64,000 bases of DNA from Timema cristinae (GCA_039000515.1 JBCFYV010000001.1:33440061-33504060); one strand, 5' to 3'. Shown: positions 23,448 to 35,370, numbered from the stretch's first letter. The notes: a model not told the origin generated them from the sequence alone. A program made the numbers and translations.

Positions 23448-23690
23448 TATTTAGCACCATGTCTTACTACCCGTTCTGGCTATACGTTTTAAGTACTAAC
23501 TACGCTAATGAATTAGGAATGTTGAATTAAGAGAAAGGCAGCCCGCATTTGCATGAAGGGAGAGTGGAAAACGATTTAGGGGAAAACCACCCTCAATTCA
23601 CCCTACCGAGATTCGTTTCTCGATTTCCCCGTCCTTGGTAGTCTGGTTCAACATAAAACCAGCGCGTTAGCTAGCTACGCTACAGGCGGG
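23448..23690 (-). mobile_element. SINE, head 2 / tail A, reverse
   Basis: Reverse copy starting at the tail (GCACCATGTCTTACTACCCG) and ending GCTACAGGCGGGTTAG. It lies 50 bp from the forward copy at 23126-23399, so the pair could form a hairpin in transcripts. Confidence 0.85.
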
Positions 23691-24190
23691 TTAGTTGAAG
23701 TTAATTTCTTAGTTGCGTCAGTTTGGTGCCGACGTGGGTAGGCCTATATTTAATGTTTCAATTTTGTTAGTAAATTATCACATTCTGCTTGTGTAACACA
23801 CAATATTTTAATTTCTTGGCCTAAATCTGTTTAAATTTAACGCTTTACTCTTTTCTAATGTTTTTACATTCATTAACTATGATGTATATTTTGCGAGTTA
23901 CCACCCGCACCTCACCGATCTGGTCTCTCATTCAGTTTAGCTTATAGAAACATGTGATCTCTCCTTTTGGTGCACTTTTTTTCTAATCTAATTTCGATCA
24001 ACTTTATTTTGGTTGTTTGGATATTTTATTTATGCTTTTGATTCTAATAATCTTATTCTTTTCAGTAACTTTACCTTAAAATTTTTAGTAAAGAATGAAT
24101 TATTGTAACCGCACAGCCTAATTTGGGAGGCGTGTTTGTATAATATTGTGTGTTGTTGATTGTTAGTGACATAACTAATATTGCATGTGG

Positions 24191-24498
24191 TGACCTGGTG
24201 GTCTAGGGGTAAGGAGTCAGACTTCTGTTCTGGTGGCCGGGGTTCAATCCTTGGTCCCGGCACATATTTATTTTATTACCAAACCCTTCCTTCACCTCTG
24301 ACAAGACGTGTATTAACACAACTTGTGAATGTGTGGAATGCCAGGCCTCCACCGTGGTTCGGATTCCGCGTTAAACTGTAGGTCCCCCATTTCATCTCAC
24401 AATCACCCTAACATCACACATTAGCGTAAGTGCGTACAACCCGAACGGGTAATAAGACGCGGTGCTAAAATAATAATAATATATAATAATAATAATAC
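24191..24498 (+). mobile_element. Full-length SINE, head 1 / tail A
   Basis: A box GGTCTAGGGGTAAGGAGTC, B box GGTTCAATCC, tail GGGTAATAAGACGCGGTGC. Target duplication TATTGCATGTGG at 24179-24190 and 24499-24510. Confidence 0.92.
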
Positions 24499-24510
24499 TA
24501 TTGCATGTGG

Positions 24511-25030
24511 TTGTGATTAGCCTGCAAACAAATATAATAGAAGAGCTGGCCATCCTGCCATTAGGGCCGACTAAACAATATCGCAGTCAAGGGTTCACTC
24601 TGCTCGATTTGGGACTAAGCGAACTAGGACGTCGGCTCATCAGTATTAGTAAAAGAGGGCTACCGCTCGAACCCAGGATACTGGGGTTCGGGGACCATGT
24701 AGAGACCACCTGGGAGTCTGACAAGCTATTGGTTATTCCTAGCAGCACCTCGTTTTGTCACAAACTTCCGGATATTCTTTAAGATCTTTCATTCTTATAC
24801 CAATAGGCTATTAACACCACATTTGTAATGGACATAGTAATACTAATAAACCTCTTTAAGAACCAGGTCTAACATCAATCACGAACCCACACAAGTAAAC
24901 ACAATCACTTTCCCCTTAACCTTGGCCATAGCACACCCTGACAGATTCTAGGCCCACGTTATAGGTATCAGACAGTGGGGGGTGGGGGGAGGGGAGTGAC
25001 ATAATGATGTTGATGATGATGATGATGATG
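24511..25030. other. Unassigned intron sequence ending in a (GAT)n tract
   Basis: An open frame at 24501-24782 has no recognisable domain and begins inside a target duplication, so I do not call it a gene. (GAT)n lies at about 25003-25034. Confidence 0.45.
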
Positions 25031-25049
25031 ATGTAACGAGTTACACGAA

Positions 25050-25430
25050 ATATAAATGGGTCAACACTCACCAACCCGGGGGGCCCGCTCTCGGAAGACC
25101 ATCACATGGCACAAAACACTATCACCGACCTCCGCTCTCCGAAGTAATACCGAACAGACTGAGCAACGCGCCCAAGTCGACCGACTGCAAGGATCGAACA
25201 CGTGTCCAGCTAGCCGAAGAAAGAAGAGAGTTCCGTGTCCGGCCGCGAGTAGCGTCTGGACGCTTCGACATTGTTCTCGAACCAACTCATTCCTTCGATT
25301 GTTTTGTTCTCCTACCTTCCATCTCCTTCGATCCTACCCCCACTCTGGGAGCTATTTCTTGTATATATACGGCTACGCCGGGAACGTAAGGTCACTTACT
25401 ACCCCACCATCTTGTGGATAAGAGGTGAGA
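25050..25430. other. GC-rich, CpG-rich island with a TATA-like motif
   Basis: Base composition differs sharply from its AT-rich surroundings. It contains GTATATATACGGC near 25358. An AATAAA follows at about 26174. It could be part of an LTR or another promoter-bearing element; no target duplication or matching second LTR was found. Confidence 0.35.
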
Positions 25431-25668
25431 ACGGCGACCTAGGTCTTGGGGATTATTGTTACTCATATCTAAATTTCAGTTTCGACGTCATGGGGGGCAC
25501 TCTTGTCAAAATTATCATTTTGGTTCTTAAAACCTCATTATGTTGTTGTTGAACTTGCAATGCCATGCGCTTACCGCGGCATGTAGAGAGGCCGTCGCCC
25601 TTCGTCACCCGCCTAAATTTGGGGTCCAAGCCCAAGCTTTTATTGTTAGCTATTTATGTAAATACTTG

Positions 25669-25730
25669 TTAATGGTTAGAGCGCCCAGAGTTTGTCTGCG
25701 CGCCCCGGGTTCGAAACCCGACTTGTAATA
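25669..25730 (+). repeat. tRNA-like sequence fragment
   Basis: AATGGTTAGAGCGCCCAGA followed by CCCGGGTTCGAAACCCGAC resembles the A- and B-box halves of a tRNA. No acceptor-stem pairing was seen, so a SINE head or tRNA pseudogene is more likely than a working tRNA. Confidence 0.4.
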
Positions 25731-26409
25731 ATTCACTTATTAGTTTAGATGTATTTAATCTCAGCTATATTTATCGGGTTAAATACTGGAAGTTGTTATG
25801 TTACTTAATTTACTTTTACATTTGGGGCTTATTGGATTGGTGTGACGCCATGTTAGTTACGTGCGTCTTTAAATGTTAATCTTTAAACCTTGCTTGGTAA
25901 CTGTTGCGTGGGGGTTACGGTTATGCCGTACGTCTTATTCTGGAAATAATACTAGTAGGTTAAACAACCAAGGTCCATAAAGTTGTGATCCCGAACTGTA
26001 TATTGTTGTTTAATTTTGGGCCCGACACGTTTAGTGTCATTTTTGACTCTCCTAAGGAGGTTTAATGATTGTTTACTAATGTTAACTAATAGACTCCGAT
26101 GGTTGACGGAGAGGTGCGCTTCACGCACAGATTGTGCCTTCTTAATTATTGTACTATTGTTGGTTTTTCTTACAATAAAATTTATATTGTTCAACCAAGT
26201 AACATTCTTGCCTGATTTTCAGTCTCCCTCACCCTATAGATATTAAGGGGGGAGGGGGGATAGCAATGATAATGATGATTATGACGATGGTAATAATAAT
26301 AGAGAGTAATATGACTGATGAAAGAGAAAGTAGGGGCAGGTTCAGGGTTTAATGAACCAGGCGGCTGCCCGGGGTGCCAGCTAGAAAAGAGTGCCAACCC
26401 AAACTAATA

Positions 26410-26825
26410 TATTCTGAAAATTGAAAAATGAAATCTGGACACGGGAATCGAATCCGGGACCTTTGGATTAGTACGCCAATGCTCTAACCCTGAGCTATCC
26501 AGGAATCATCTCGTGTCTAGGGTCATTCTTAACTCATATTTTAAGGCAGAGTCTATAATGTACGTGCGGAAATCGTCGGCTACAAATGTGTGATTTAAAA
26601 AAAAATTAAGATCACGAGCTATCAGATAACGCAGCCACCTTCGACTCGAGTTGTTTTCCACGCGTCTATCATAGACTCTGACTTAAAAATATGAATGAAG
26701 AATGGCCCTAGACACGAGACGATTCCTGGATAGCTGAGTGGTTAGAGCATTGGCGTAATAAGCTAAAAATGCCAGGTTCGATTCCCGTGTCCAACTATAA
26801 TTTTTCAATTTTCAGAATATGATAC
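26410..26825. mobile_element. Palindromic element with tRNA-like arms
   Basis: Two head-5 tRNA-like units face each other: 26410-26557 (minus) and 26667-26825 (plus). Shared words include GATTCCTGGATAGCTGAGTG with its complement TATCCAGGAATC, CTAGACACGAGA and AATTTTCAGAATAT. Each arm has an A-box-like TAGCTGAGTGGTTAGAGC and a B-box-like GGTTCGATTCCCGTGTCC. About 110 bp separates the arms. Confidence 0.88.
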
Positions 26826-26829
26826 CTTG

Positions 26830-27374
26830 ATGGAGAATTCTTCAATAAAATGCATAAATAATAGCTTCGGCTATTTGATTCTTAAACTAATATAACCTGG
26901 AGTGAAGGTGGAGTTGCTAAGCATAGCATTCGTTCACTTTTTTGATACTAATAAGAATCTTGACATAATCGGTATGGGTTTTTTTTTGTGGTGAATAAAA
27001 TAGGATATAGTGTCACTCTTAAAACGTTATTTAAGTAGCGGTACTCCATTTTAAAAAAAATGGTGTCTTAAAAGTGATAGTTTCCAATGATCTCGTAAAC
27101 CGTTCATTATATATTAGTGTTTGTTCTAATGAAAAATAAAGAGAAAAGTCTTTTGTAAAACACAGGTTCTTATAGTTTCTTTGTAATCCTAGGTTCGGAG
27201 ACTATTTACACATTTTACTACTATCCCCCATTTATGGGGGCGCAAAATTTACCTCAGGCCGCCTCTGTGCGGGTTGGTACAAACTACATATGGTGCCTGT
27301 ACTGATACGTAGTTTACATAGTAACTTGACAAGTATTAGTTTGCAATGTATCTACATAGCCATAATAACGATAC
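26830..27374. other. Pvr: Intron sequence, nothing recognised
   Basis: No repeat family or exon identified between the palindrome and the D3 exon donor. Confidence 0.45.
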
Positions 27375-27522
27375 CTCGTTGATGTTAGGATATATCCACT
27401 TCAAGACGTGATTGATGTCGGAAGCTATGTCTACCCAACATTCAAGAGTGAAATTGTCCCCACTTCCACGTGCATTCCTTCGGTATCACTCATCCATGGC
27501 TTAGGAGCTGAACTTGTATAAC
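27375..27522 (-). CDS. Pvr: Pvr-like exon 5: first half of Ig domain 3, with a one-base frame break
   Basis: Acceptor CTGTCCTTCTAG, donor GAG|GTATCG. In the frame entered from the previous exon it reads YTSSAPKPWMSDTEGMHVEVG. In the frame needed at its donor it reads DNFTLECWVDIASDINHV, then LKWIYPNINE. Both halves are clearly Ig, with the first cysteine and core tryptophan in the second. The switch falls in the CCCC run at 27458-27461 (GGGG in the transcript). The exon is 148 nt, whereas its flanking phases require 149. A missing base in a short homopolymer, from the assembly or a real allele, is the simplest reading. Confidence 0.88.
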
Positions 27523-27796
27523 CTAGAAGGACAGGTAATATTTTATGATAGGTTCATTAGTACCCTTAGCTCATACATATATTCACATTTTCATAAGAAA
27601 GGCATTATTTGACCACTATGAAAGTTATACTTTCAAGTATACATCGAGTCATGTGATAGCCAGCTGTGATAGGTGTTATCACTGCCTATAAAATAACACT
27701 GATAAGCTATACTATAATTCAACCTTAGCAATGTTTAAATTTAAAAAAAAAGTTCTTTCTATTGAAATTGTGCTGTGCTAACACTTGGCAGACCTG

Positions 27797-28013
27797 CTTT
27801 GGTAACCTCATGGTTTAGGGCGTCACTCTCGTGTTGTACTAGACTGCCTATGACAGGTAGATCGGGGTTAGAATCCCGGTCGGATGTAGCGAGGGTGGTT
27901 TTACCATAATGTTTTTATATGCAAATTCTGATACACTTCCTCATCCCTAACTAGATATAGTAATTATTACATAATATGTATATAGCCTGAACAGGTAGTA
28001 AGACGTGACGCTA
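27797..28013 (+). mobile_element. Old SINE, head 2 / tail A
   Basis: CTGCTTTGGTAACCTCATGG head, GATCGGGGTTAGAATCCCGG, GGGTGGTTTTACC and tail AACAGGTAGTAAGACGTGAC. Diverged. Confidence 0.75.
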
Positions 28014-28019
28014 AAAAAA

Positions 28020-29200
28020 CACTTTGTGGTTGCAAAGACTCGCTATAAAGTTGCTTCAGAGAGAGAAAGGAAATTTTTTACTTTAAGCATACACATGTAT
28101 ATAGATGCGCTCGTCTAACAAGATGGGTGGGTCAATATAATTGAAAAATAAGCTATTAATATTTTTTATATAAAATCTGATAAATAATGTTAAAAAAAAC
28201 GAAACTTTGTTTCATGCATTATGAAGTTAATACAGTACATTCACGAGCTTAATTTACTTGGATGACAGCTCAAAAAATTACTAGAAATACTCGCTAATGT
28301 ATCCCTACGCCAACATCTAACATCTGTTACTTTGAATAACTGTAATTAAAACATATGGTAATGTATAAATTTGATAGTTAACCACAGTAGCTTAGGCCAG
28401 TATTATTTATATTTATTTGAATCTGGTCATAAAGCTTATATATCGTTTTATTCCACTTAAAAAAAATTATTATTCATGGCACTTTCACAAAAGATTTAAC
28501 GAATATAGCTTCAAAATGGCGACCAACAAACTTAAATCATGTGATTGAACATCACAGAAACAAGTTATTTAGAATATTACACCCATGCAGTGTATACAAA
28601 TATTTGATTAAGTTAAATATTTCGAAATACCATAAAATAAACATAAAATAATTTAGTATACATAAAAAATGACACGTTTTCTCTTTTCCAAGTAAATACG
28701 ATGCCTGTATTAAAAAGTATTAATACATGCACTATATTACCATAATAGATAACATTCAAAAAAAAAAAAGTACTTTTAATTATGTTTAAAATATTGTTTC
28801 GGATTGGGTAAAAGGAAATTATTAAAAGTAATGAAAGATTGTGAAAAAACTTAATTTTAAGTTATTTTAAATGTAAAAAATAACACGTGATTAAAAAACT
28901 TAAACATTTATAAAAAAACAGTGATATTTTATAAGTGTTGGCAACCTAAAACCCAAACATATGATTTTTGAACTGCCATCCAGGTAAAAATCGATCATGG
29001 ACAGACTTTAGTTATAATGTATTGTACTTTGCAACCTCAAGCATTTAACTAGTTTTTGTGTGAGCTACATCTTTAATTAATAAATATTATTTATTTTAAA
29101 CCCCACCAAAAAAAATCAAACTAGTGAATCAATTAATATTTATAAATTATTGAGATATTGAGCCCCAAACTTGGCATGTACAGCATAGGTTTGTGCAATA
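28020..29200. other. Pvr: Intron sequence, nothing recognised
   Basis: Very AT-rich intron between exons 4 and 5 with no identified feature. Confidence 0.5.
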
Positions 29201-29215
29201 TTTAAACACACTTAC

Positions 29216-29378
29216 GTAACACCTTGATATAGACCGAACGCTTGGAAACTTTATCACCAAGCTCCGCGACACATTCATAGTAAGCACCATTATTCATGTC
29301 AAGATGACGCAATGTAAATCCTTCGGTCGGGTCGTATTCAATCTCCATGCTCTCTTCTTTTAGACTGGATCTGTCCAC
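29216..29378 (-). CDS. Pvr: Pvr-like exon 4: second half of Ig domain 2
   Basis: Acceptor TTATACCGCCAG, phase 0; donor TTAC|GTAAGT, phase 1. It encodes VDRSSLKEESMEIEYD, PTEGFTLRHLDMNNGAYYE, then CVAELGDKVSKRSVYIKVL. The GF(T) strand followed by YYECVA matches the C-terminal half of VEGFR/PDGFR D2, part of the ligand-binding unit in this family. Confidence 0.92.
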
Positions 29379-29389
29379 CTGGCGGTATA

Positions 29390-30610
29390 ATCAAATAAAT
29401 GTGCAGTTACAAAATATGACTTAGACTTACATAGATTCTAGCTACTTGGTTGCGGGTATTTCTATTTACTACTAGCAGTGACATCTATCAAGCGACACTA
29501 TAAACATAATAAATGGCATTCTTAGTAAACTGATAATGTTTTGGCGAGATAAATTATTAAAATTAGAAGTTATAAAAATTATTGTATTCAAGGACCACTT
29601 AAATTACTCGGTTTTTTTACTGGCTCATAAACCTTCTAAACGAATAAAACACGTAAGTCGAGGACTCAGCTAAACGAACAGTAAATATAGTAATAGAATT
29701 CAATGTGGAACAGATTTTGAAATTTGGAGTTTAATATAAAGTCCAAAGATCAACTGGTATAAAAGATATAAAAATCCTGGATTGAGTAGAAATTAGAATG
29801 GATTGACAATTAGAGAACTTCACTATATTTTGATCATAGCATGAAAGAATTAAGAACACATTAAATTAATATAATTCATATACTATATATACTTACTACA
29901 TTTCATTATGTTCTTCATAAACGAACAGTGTTTATTTAACAGTTCAGATTACTAACCATCCAGGATATACACATTTTTAACAACACTAAGGGTGCGTGCA
30001 TACCGAGGAACACGTTCTGTATATCGTTCATAGCTCCTATCCCCGTACAAGCTGTAGAAACAAACTGGTTTGTGCGATGCGCGAGGTCCTTTGATTAGTT
30101 GGTTCAAAGTCAAAGAAAAAGCCCATCCATGTTCAGTCTATATCTTATTTCATCTTTTGTCAATTCAAATTTTTAGTTTGACGTTTGTCTTGTACGGATT
30201 TTCTACAGAGTGTAATTTAGGAAGAAGATGTGTGACATAAAAGATAAACTGATAAATAGGATTAACATGGTAGATATTGTAATGTCGTGATTTAACCTTC
30301 GACTAACTTTCATTCAATATTGTGTAAGTTAAAGTTTTCAATTATATTTTTTTGTGTAGTTGCGAAACATTTCTTCATCACTTTTGAGTTCGATGAATAA
30401 ATGGTGAGATTCTCCCAGTCTTTGTCTCTTCTGATTAATAGGATGTGCAATAAATTGCCCAGATCTATTACTGTTGTCGTTGCTGACATGTCATCACCAT
30501 AAACACTACTGCTGCCAAATATATATATATATCGTTTTAATAGATATTTTAAAAGTAAATTAAAAAATAATAAGTTTAAGATACAATGCAGTACGACTGC
30601 TCCGTGTAGA
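29390..30610. other. Pvr: Intron sequence, largely unassigned
   Basis: No exon seen. The part from about 29990 may belong to the same PIF/Harbinger copy as the transposase fragment at 31252-31376, but no terminal repeats were confirmed. Confidence 0.35.
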
Positions 30611-30633
30611 CTAGTTTTCTGTAGCCGGGTACG

Positions 30634-30915
30634 GTGAGCTGGTGGTCTAGGGGTAAGGTGTCGGACTTCTATGCTGGGGTCCGGGGTTCAATCCTCGGTC
30701 CTGGTACAGATTTATCTGATTACCAAACCCTTCCTTCACCTCTGACAAGATGTGTATTAATCACAACTTTTGAATGTGGGAAATACCAGGCCTCCACCAT
30801 GGTTCGGATCCCACGTTAAGATGTAGGTCCTCCATTTCATCTCACAATCACCCTACCATTACACATTAGCGCAAGTGTGTACAACCCGAATGGGTAGTAA
30901 GACGCGGTAATGATG

Positions 30916-30963
<48 letters not shown>
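30634..30963 (+). mobile_element. Full-length SINE, head 1 / tail A, with expanded (TAA)n tail
   Basis: A box TGGTCTAGGGGTAAGG, B box GGTTCAATCC. A 14-bp target duplication TGTAGCCGGGTACG lies at 30620-30633 and 30964-30977. The tail has expanded to about 17 TAA units (about 30915-30963). Apparent poly-Ile or poly-Tyr frames here are artefacts of that tract. Confidence 0.93.
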
Positions 30964-31251
30964 TGTAGCCGGGTACGAGGTGCGATGAGAAAACGGCTCA
31001 ATATACACAGGCTGTTCCCTGAATGACGTGTGTTGTGCGAAGATAGGAGCGATGAGTGATGGACACGCTCTTCGGCATGGACGTAGGTACAAGGAATGTA
31101 TAATGGAAAAATAGACTCCAATGGTTTAATTTCATGTGCGGTGACTGTGAGTGCTATTGTGATAATGTCGTTGCTGCTTAGAACAAAATGACAAAATAAA
31201 CAATTGTGGGTTTGACCTTGGGTTGGGAGACGAAATTCAAGAGGCTGCCTG

Positions 31252-31376
31252 CTAAAAGAACTTCAAACTGAAGATCTAGAATCTTATCAAAAATATTTAC
31301 GCATGAACTGTGAAACTTTTAAATATTTGGTAGAAAAAGTCACTCCATCAATTAAAAGAAAAAATACACACACCTA
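31252..31376 (+). pseudogene. PIF/Harbinger-like transposase N-terminal fragment
   Basis: Reads LLKELQTEDLESYQKYLRM, then CETFKYLVEKVTPSI and a stop. The pattern LL-EL--ED--SY--FLRM---TF--L---V-P-I is typical of the N-terminal region of Harbinger-type transposases. The rest is missing. Confidence 0.55.
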
Positions 31377-31511
31377 AGAAATGCTAAGACTACTTTACAC
31401 GTCCAGGATAATCTTTCAGACGCCATTTTCTTTGATCAAACCTTAGAGCATGTTCTATAACGTAAATATGTGATCAAAGATTTGTAAAATATTTCTGTGA
31501 TCAAAGATCAA

Positions 31512-32150
31512 AGAAATAGGTTTAGATGTTAACGCTGAAAATATTGAGTATATTATCACACAAATAACACAAACTGATGAAGATAGTTTAAAGAATACTG
31601 CGAACAACATATCATTTGACATAGTTAATGAGTTTAAATATTTAGGAATAATTTTAACTAGCAATAAACATATTAAAGTGGAAATTAGGAAAATAATAGA
31701 GTCGGGAAATGCATGCTGCTGCTCCGTCTATAAGTCATTGACATCTCACCTGCTTTTAAGGGATGTAAAACTCAGTATATACAAAACAATAATTTTACCG
31801 GTTATTTGCTAAGGGTGTGAAACGTTGTATCTCACCTTAAACGAGGAAAATAAATTTATGATGTTCGAAAACAAGGTGCTTAGGAAGATATTGGGTCAAA
31901 AAAGATACGAAGCTACTGGGGAGTGGAGGAGGTTACATAATGATGAGTTTCATACCCTGTGCTCATCTTAATATGTTGTTAGGTTAGTCATATTTTGCTA
32001 GGGTGGACAGGAGATGCAGTGCAAATGGAAGAATTCAAAAGTGGGTCCAGGGTATTGACTGTCAAACCCAATGGGAAGACCTAGTATTATTGCAATGGGT
32101 ATGAAAGAGATAGGGTGTAATAAATTGGACTAGATAGAAATAACTCAAGG
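31512..32150 (+). pseudogene. LINE ORF2 C-terminal relic
   Basis: EIGLDVNAEKIEYIITQI, FKYLGIILTSN, CSVYKSLTSHLLLRDVKL, IYKTIILPV, a stop at the position of a tyrosine, then FENKVLRKILGQKRYEATG and EWRRLHNDEFHTL. This is the region just after the reverse-transcriptase palm in LINE elements common in arthropods. Frames degrade beyond 31970. Confidence 0.82.
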
Positions 32151-32279
32151 TAGGAATAAGTGCATGGCTTACTTTTGTAAGAGAGTCAATAAGCTTACGA
32201 GTTCCTTGTACTATAGAGTAAGGAAAAAAGTTATACAATACAAGATTGACAACTAGCTCTGCTACAATCCTAAATATGA

Positions 32280-32940
32280 TAGAAATAGGTAACTATATTT
32301 TGATTATGCTAACAATAAAATACGCTATTATTCATTATTACAATAATACTTTAATACCAAAAAATTTGTTTCTATTTAAAATTAATTAAAAATATTAAAT
32401 CAAACATGTATAGATCTCTTAAAGCTGTAAGTAGATGAGATACACATTGGCTTCCATGTTTATTCACTGAAATAACATTAAATTACATGAAAATATGCTC
32501 TTAAAAATGACTTATAAGTATAAATATTTTTCCCCACATATTCCCTAAGTTTCCTGAAAATCTAATGTAATAATTTAAATATGTAATATAATTTGTTAAG
32601 AAATATTTGTGTACAGAAATATTGTTTAGTTATACATTTAAAAACATGCTTAATAGTCTTTTTAATTACATTTTCAGAATCTCATATAATTTATTTTTAT
32701 TAAAAACATTATTTAGAAAATTCTTAGAAATATGCACCTTTACAAAACTCAAAATAGGCAATTAAATGAGCAATTTTTTTAAAAAGAGTTTTACCTGAGT
32801 AGCTCAAAATATGTTTAAATCCTGTTCAGCATTAAAATTAAATTTAGAATAGAAAAATGACCAAAAAAAAACTTTTTATTCCCCAAAAAATTTGTTTTAA
32901 GTCATATTCTTAATAATTTGAGTGTTCGACTTGTAGAGTA
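32280..32940. other. Pvr: Intron sequence, nothing recognised
   Basis: AT-rich; no feature identified. Confidence 0.5.
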
Positions 32941-32961
32941 GCAATAATGTCTTCAACTCAC

Positions 32962-33092
32962 CAATTTTTCGCCTCTATATAATTCCATCTTAACATCTGG
33001 CGAAGATGGCCGACATGGTATTAAAACATCACCATACTGCTTGACTATAAGCCATGGATTTGGATCGTAACACGCAATTAGGTTGTCCTTAT
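32962..33092 (-). CDS. Pvr: Pvr-like exon 3: first half of Ig domain 2
   Basis: Acceptor TTGTCTTTTGCAG, donor TTG|GTGAGT. It encodes KDNLIACYDPNPWLIVKQ, then YGDVLIPCRPSSPDVKMEL with the first Ig cysteine in the V-IPC pattern typical of receptor D2, ending RGEKL. An additional cysteine lies in the linker (IACYD). Confidence 0.92.
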
Positions 33093-33339
33093 CTGCAAAA
33101 GACAAGGAACATCTAAAGGGTGTTCAACTCATAAAAGGAATTAAAAAAATATCCATGGCGTGAGCCCACAAGTGAGCTAAACCAATTTAGCGACCGCCGG
33201 CGTTAGCGATAGGAATAGTTACATTTTAGGCTTGTATGGTTTGTATCACTGTGCCACTATTGAATAATAATAGACCTATAATTATTATATTTGGATGGAT
33301 TAAATAGCCAAGCTATTGTATTAATTGTTAATTGCTATT

Positions 33340-33440
33340 ATAGCCGCATCTAAAATCATAGTATTCTCTAAATTTAAAAATGACACCTGGACAAGGGAAT
33401 TGAACCCGGGACATTTGACTTAGTAAGCCAATCCAGAGGC
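33340..33440 (-). repeat. tRNA-headed repeat, head type 5
   Basis: Reverse copy with GGTTCAATTCCCTTGTCC, CAGGTGTCATTTTT and TTTAGAGAATAC. The 5' part is missing. Confidence 0.6.
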
Positions 33441-33653
33441 TGCAAATAATGTATAACAACCATTCCACAGACCTAAATGATTTAGTTAGTATAGATGTGT
33501 GTCGTGTCGGAAAAGAACAGGATGTTCCAACAGTTCTCAAACCACTCTAAGCTGTTCTAACCAAAGGTGTATAACTATTTTATAGAGTTGAACTAACAAA
33601 GCTATTAGAAGGTATCACAACCGCCTCAACTATTCTACGGACTGATGACATAC

Positions 33654-33849
33654 CTTTAACATACACATATATGTTGGCAGCACTGTAGGGATGAGGTTGA
33701 GTGGTGTCATTTCTCTGACAGTAATAACGCGCCGTGTACAAATAGTTCGCTCCTTGTACAAAGAGATGAGAAGTATACTTGAAACCATCATAGTTATAGA
33801 CAACCGTGGGTAGGTCATCAACCACTAACTCTCTTGTTTCATCATAAAG
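33654..33849 (-). CDS. Pvr: Pvr-like exon 2: second half of Ig domain 1
   Basis: Acceptor ATCTATTTTCAG, phase 0; donor AAAG|GTATG, phase 1. It encodes LYDETRELVVDDLPTVV, FKYTSHLFVQGAN, then YTARYYCQRNDTTQP with the second D1 cysteine, and a G strand ANIYVYVK. Confidence 0.92.
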
Positions 33850-33869
33850 CTGAAAATAGATGAATATCA

Positions 33870-35370
33870 TAAATATTGATTATAGGAGTAATCTTTTTAA
33901 CGTATCGGGGTTTATTTATCACGTGTTTTAAATAGGCAATGCTATAAGTTCTTATCGAACATCATCATGGTATCACAAAGTGTTGGCCAAACCTTCGTCA
34001 GTCGCGTAACTCTTTCGGGGCCATGTTCTAACCAACATACCCTCCATTTACCCTGAAAGCTAGGAGAGTCTATCCTTGATGTATTACACTATGGCCCTAT
34101 CTTATAAGCTGCGTCATAGCTGAAACGTGCACAAAGGTAAATTTGCTAACTTTCAGAGTCAGCGGGGTTTAACTCTTTCAGCTTCTCGTACAAAAATATA
34201 ACTATTTATTGTTATCTTGTAAAGTCTAAAAGGTCGTTCTAAATCATTCATAAAATTTTAATGGCAAGCTAGATTCTAGCTGATATACAAAGCCATGACT
34301 GAGTGAAAGAAAAACTTATAAATGTCTTTGAAATCACGTCGACAACTTGCGTTAGTTTGCTTACCAGACTTACAATCATTAGAAATGTTTAAGATTGATA
34401 AAACTCAATGATGCATGGCGTATGGCTACCTTCTCAAATACCTGAGGCTATATCTACCACAGTTGGGAAATACTGCTGAAGCTCAAAGATGCATTAGCTT
34501 CTTTAACTGATCATTGAAACGCTAGAGACATAAAAACTATATACTTCTTACATATATTAATGAAATGAAGAGTTTGTCTGGCAAAACCATTGCACAATAT
34601 CTACCTCACACAGCAAGCTGAAATTTTAAAATGAGTAGCTCCTATGCACAAATATGTACTGTACAACCTCGAAGCAAAAATTTTAAATTTCTGTTAGATT
34701 TTTTTTTAAATCTATTAAAACATGGGTTGGAACTGATCAAATGAAGGGTTTTATTTATTTATTTTAGTTTGTTTAACGCAAAGAGAATCGTTGCCCGGGT
34801 ACTTTGGCTAGTAAATTATCAAAGTCCATAAACATCTTCGCTAAATAAATTTGTAACACACTTTAAATTATTCTTGGCTCACTACGGCACCTGGATATCT
34901 TAAAGGCACAGATAAAACATACATTCCAAGTTTAATAGGAAGGGTTATAAAATCTACCAAAGTAGCTCGAAAAGCTCTTATATACTTTCCCGTATTAATA
35001 CGTCAAGTCATGTAATCTGTAGATGTCCCTTAATATATTATCAAAGATTATAAAATAGTGCACACACTGTAGTAAAATGGTATCAATGATAAACGCAAAA
35101 GAAATATGATTCATTTTTATTAAAGGGTATTCCTATGAAAATTGGGTTGTAATTTAGATGCGTTAGAAAACAGTGGCATTGAGACAATTGAAGAAGTTTT
35201 ACCAGGTCTAGAAAATGTTTAACAAAATTGGAAAACTAAAGATTTTAAAATGAAAATAAACAACTAAACTAAAATGCCAGTGGAATGAAAGCGATTACTA
35301 TACAATCATTATTGATCAAATGATGGGCCTAGAAGCAAAAGTTTTAGATATTGGTTTTAATATTGATATT
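33870..35370. other. Pvr: Intron sequence, nothing recognised
   Basis: No exon or repeat family could be named between exons 1 and 2 in this stretch. Confidence 0.45.

Noticed and set aside
25056..25421. A 121-residue open frame in the GC-rich island
   Set aside because: High GC content lengthens frames by chance; overlapping frames on the other strand are equally long and no domain is recognisable.
25033..26203. Complete LTR starting TGTAACG and ending GTAACA
   Set aside because: No flanking target duplication, no second LTR and no polymerase genes were found; kept only as a weak finding.
26410..26825. CRISPR-like or bacterial repeat
   Set aside because: The repeats are two opposed tRNA-like arms, not regularly spaced direct repeats, and the genome is eukaryotic.
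30837..31121. Open frames with poly-isoleucine or poly-tyrosine runs
   Set aside because: They are translations of the (TAA)n tail of the SINE at 30634-30963.
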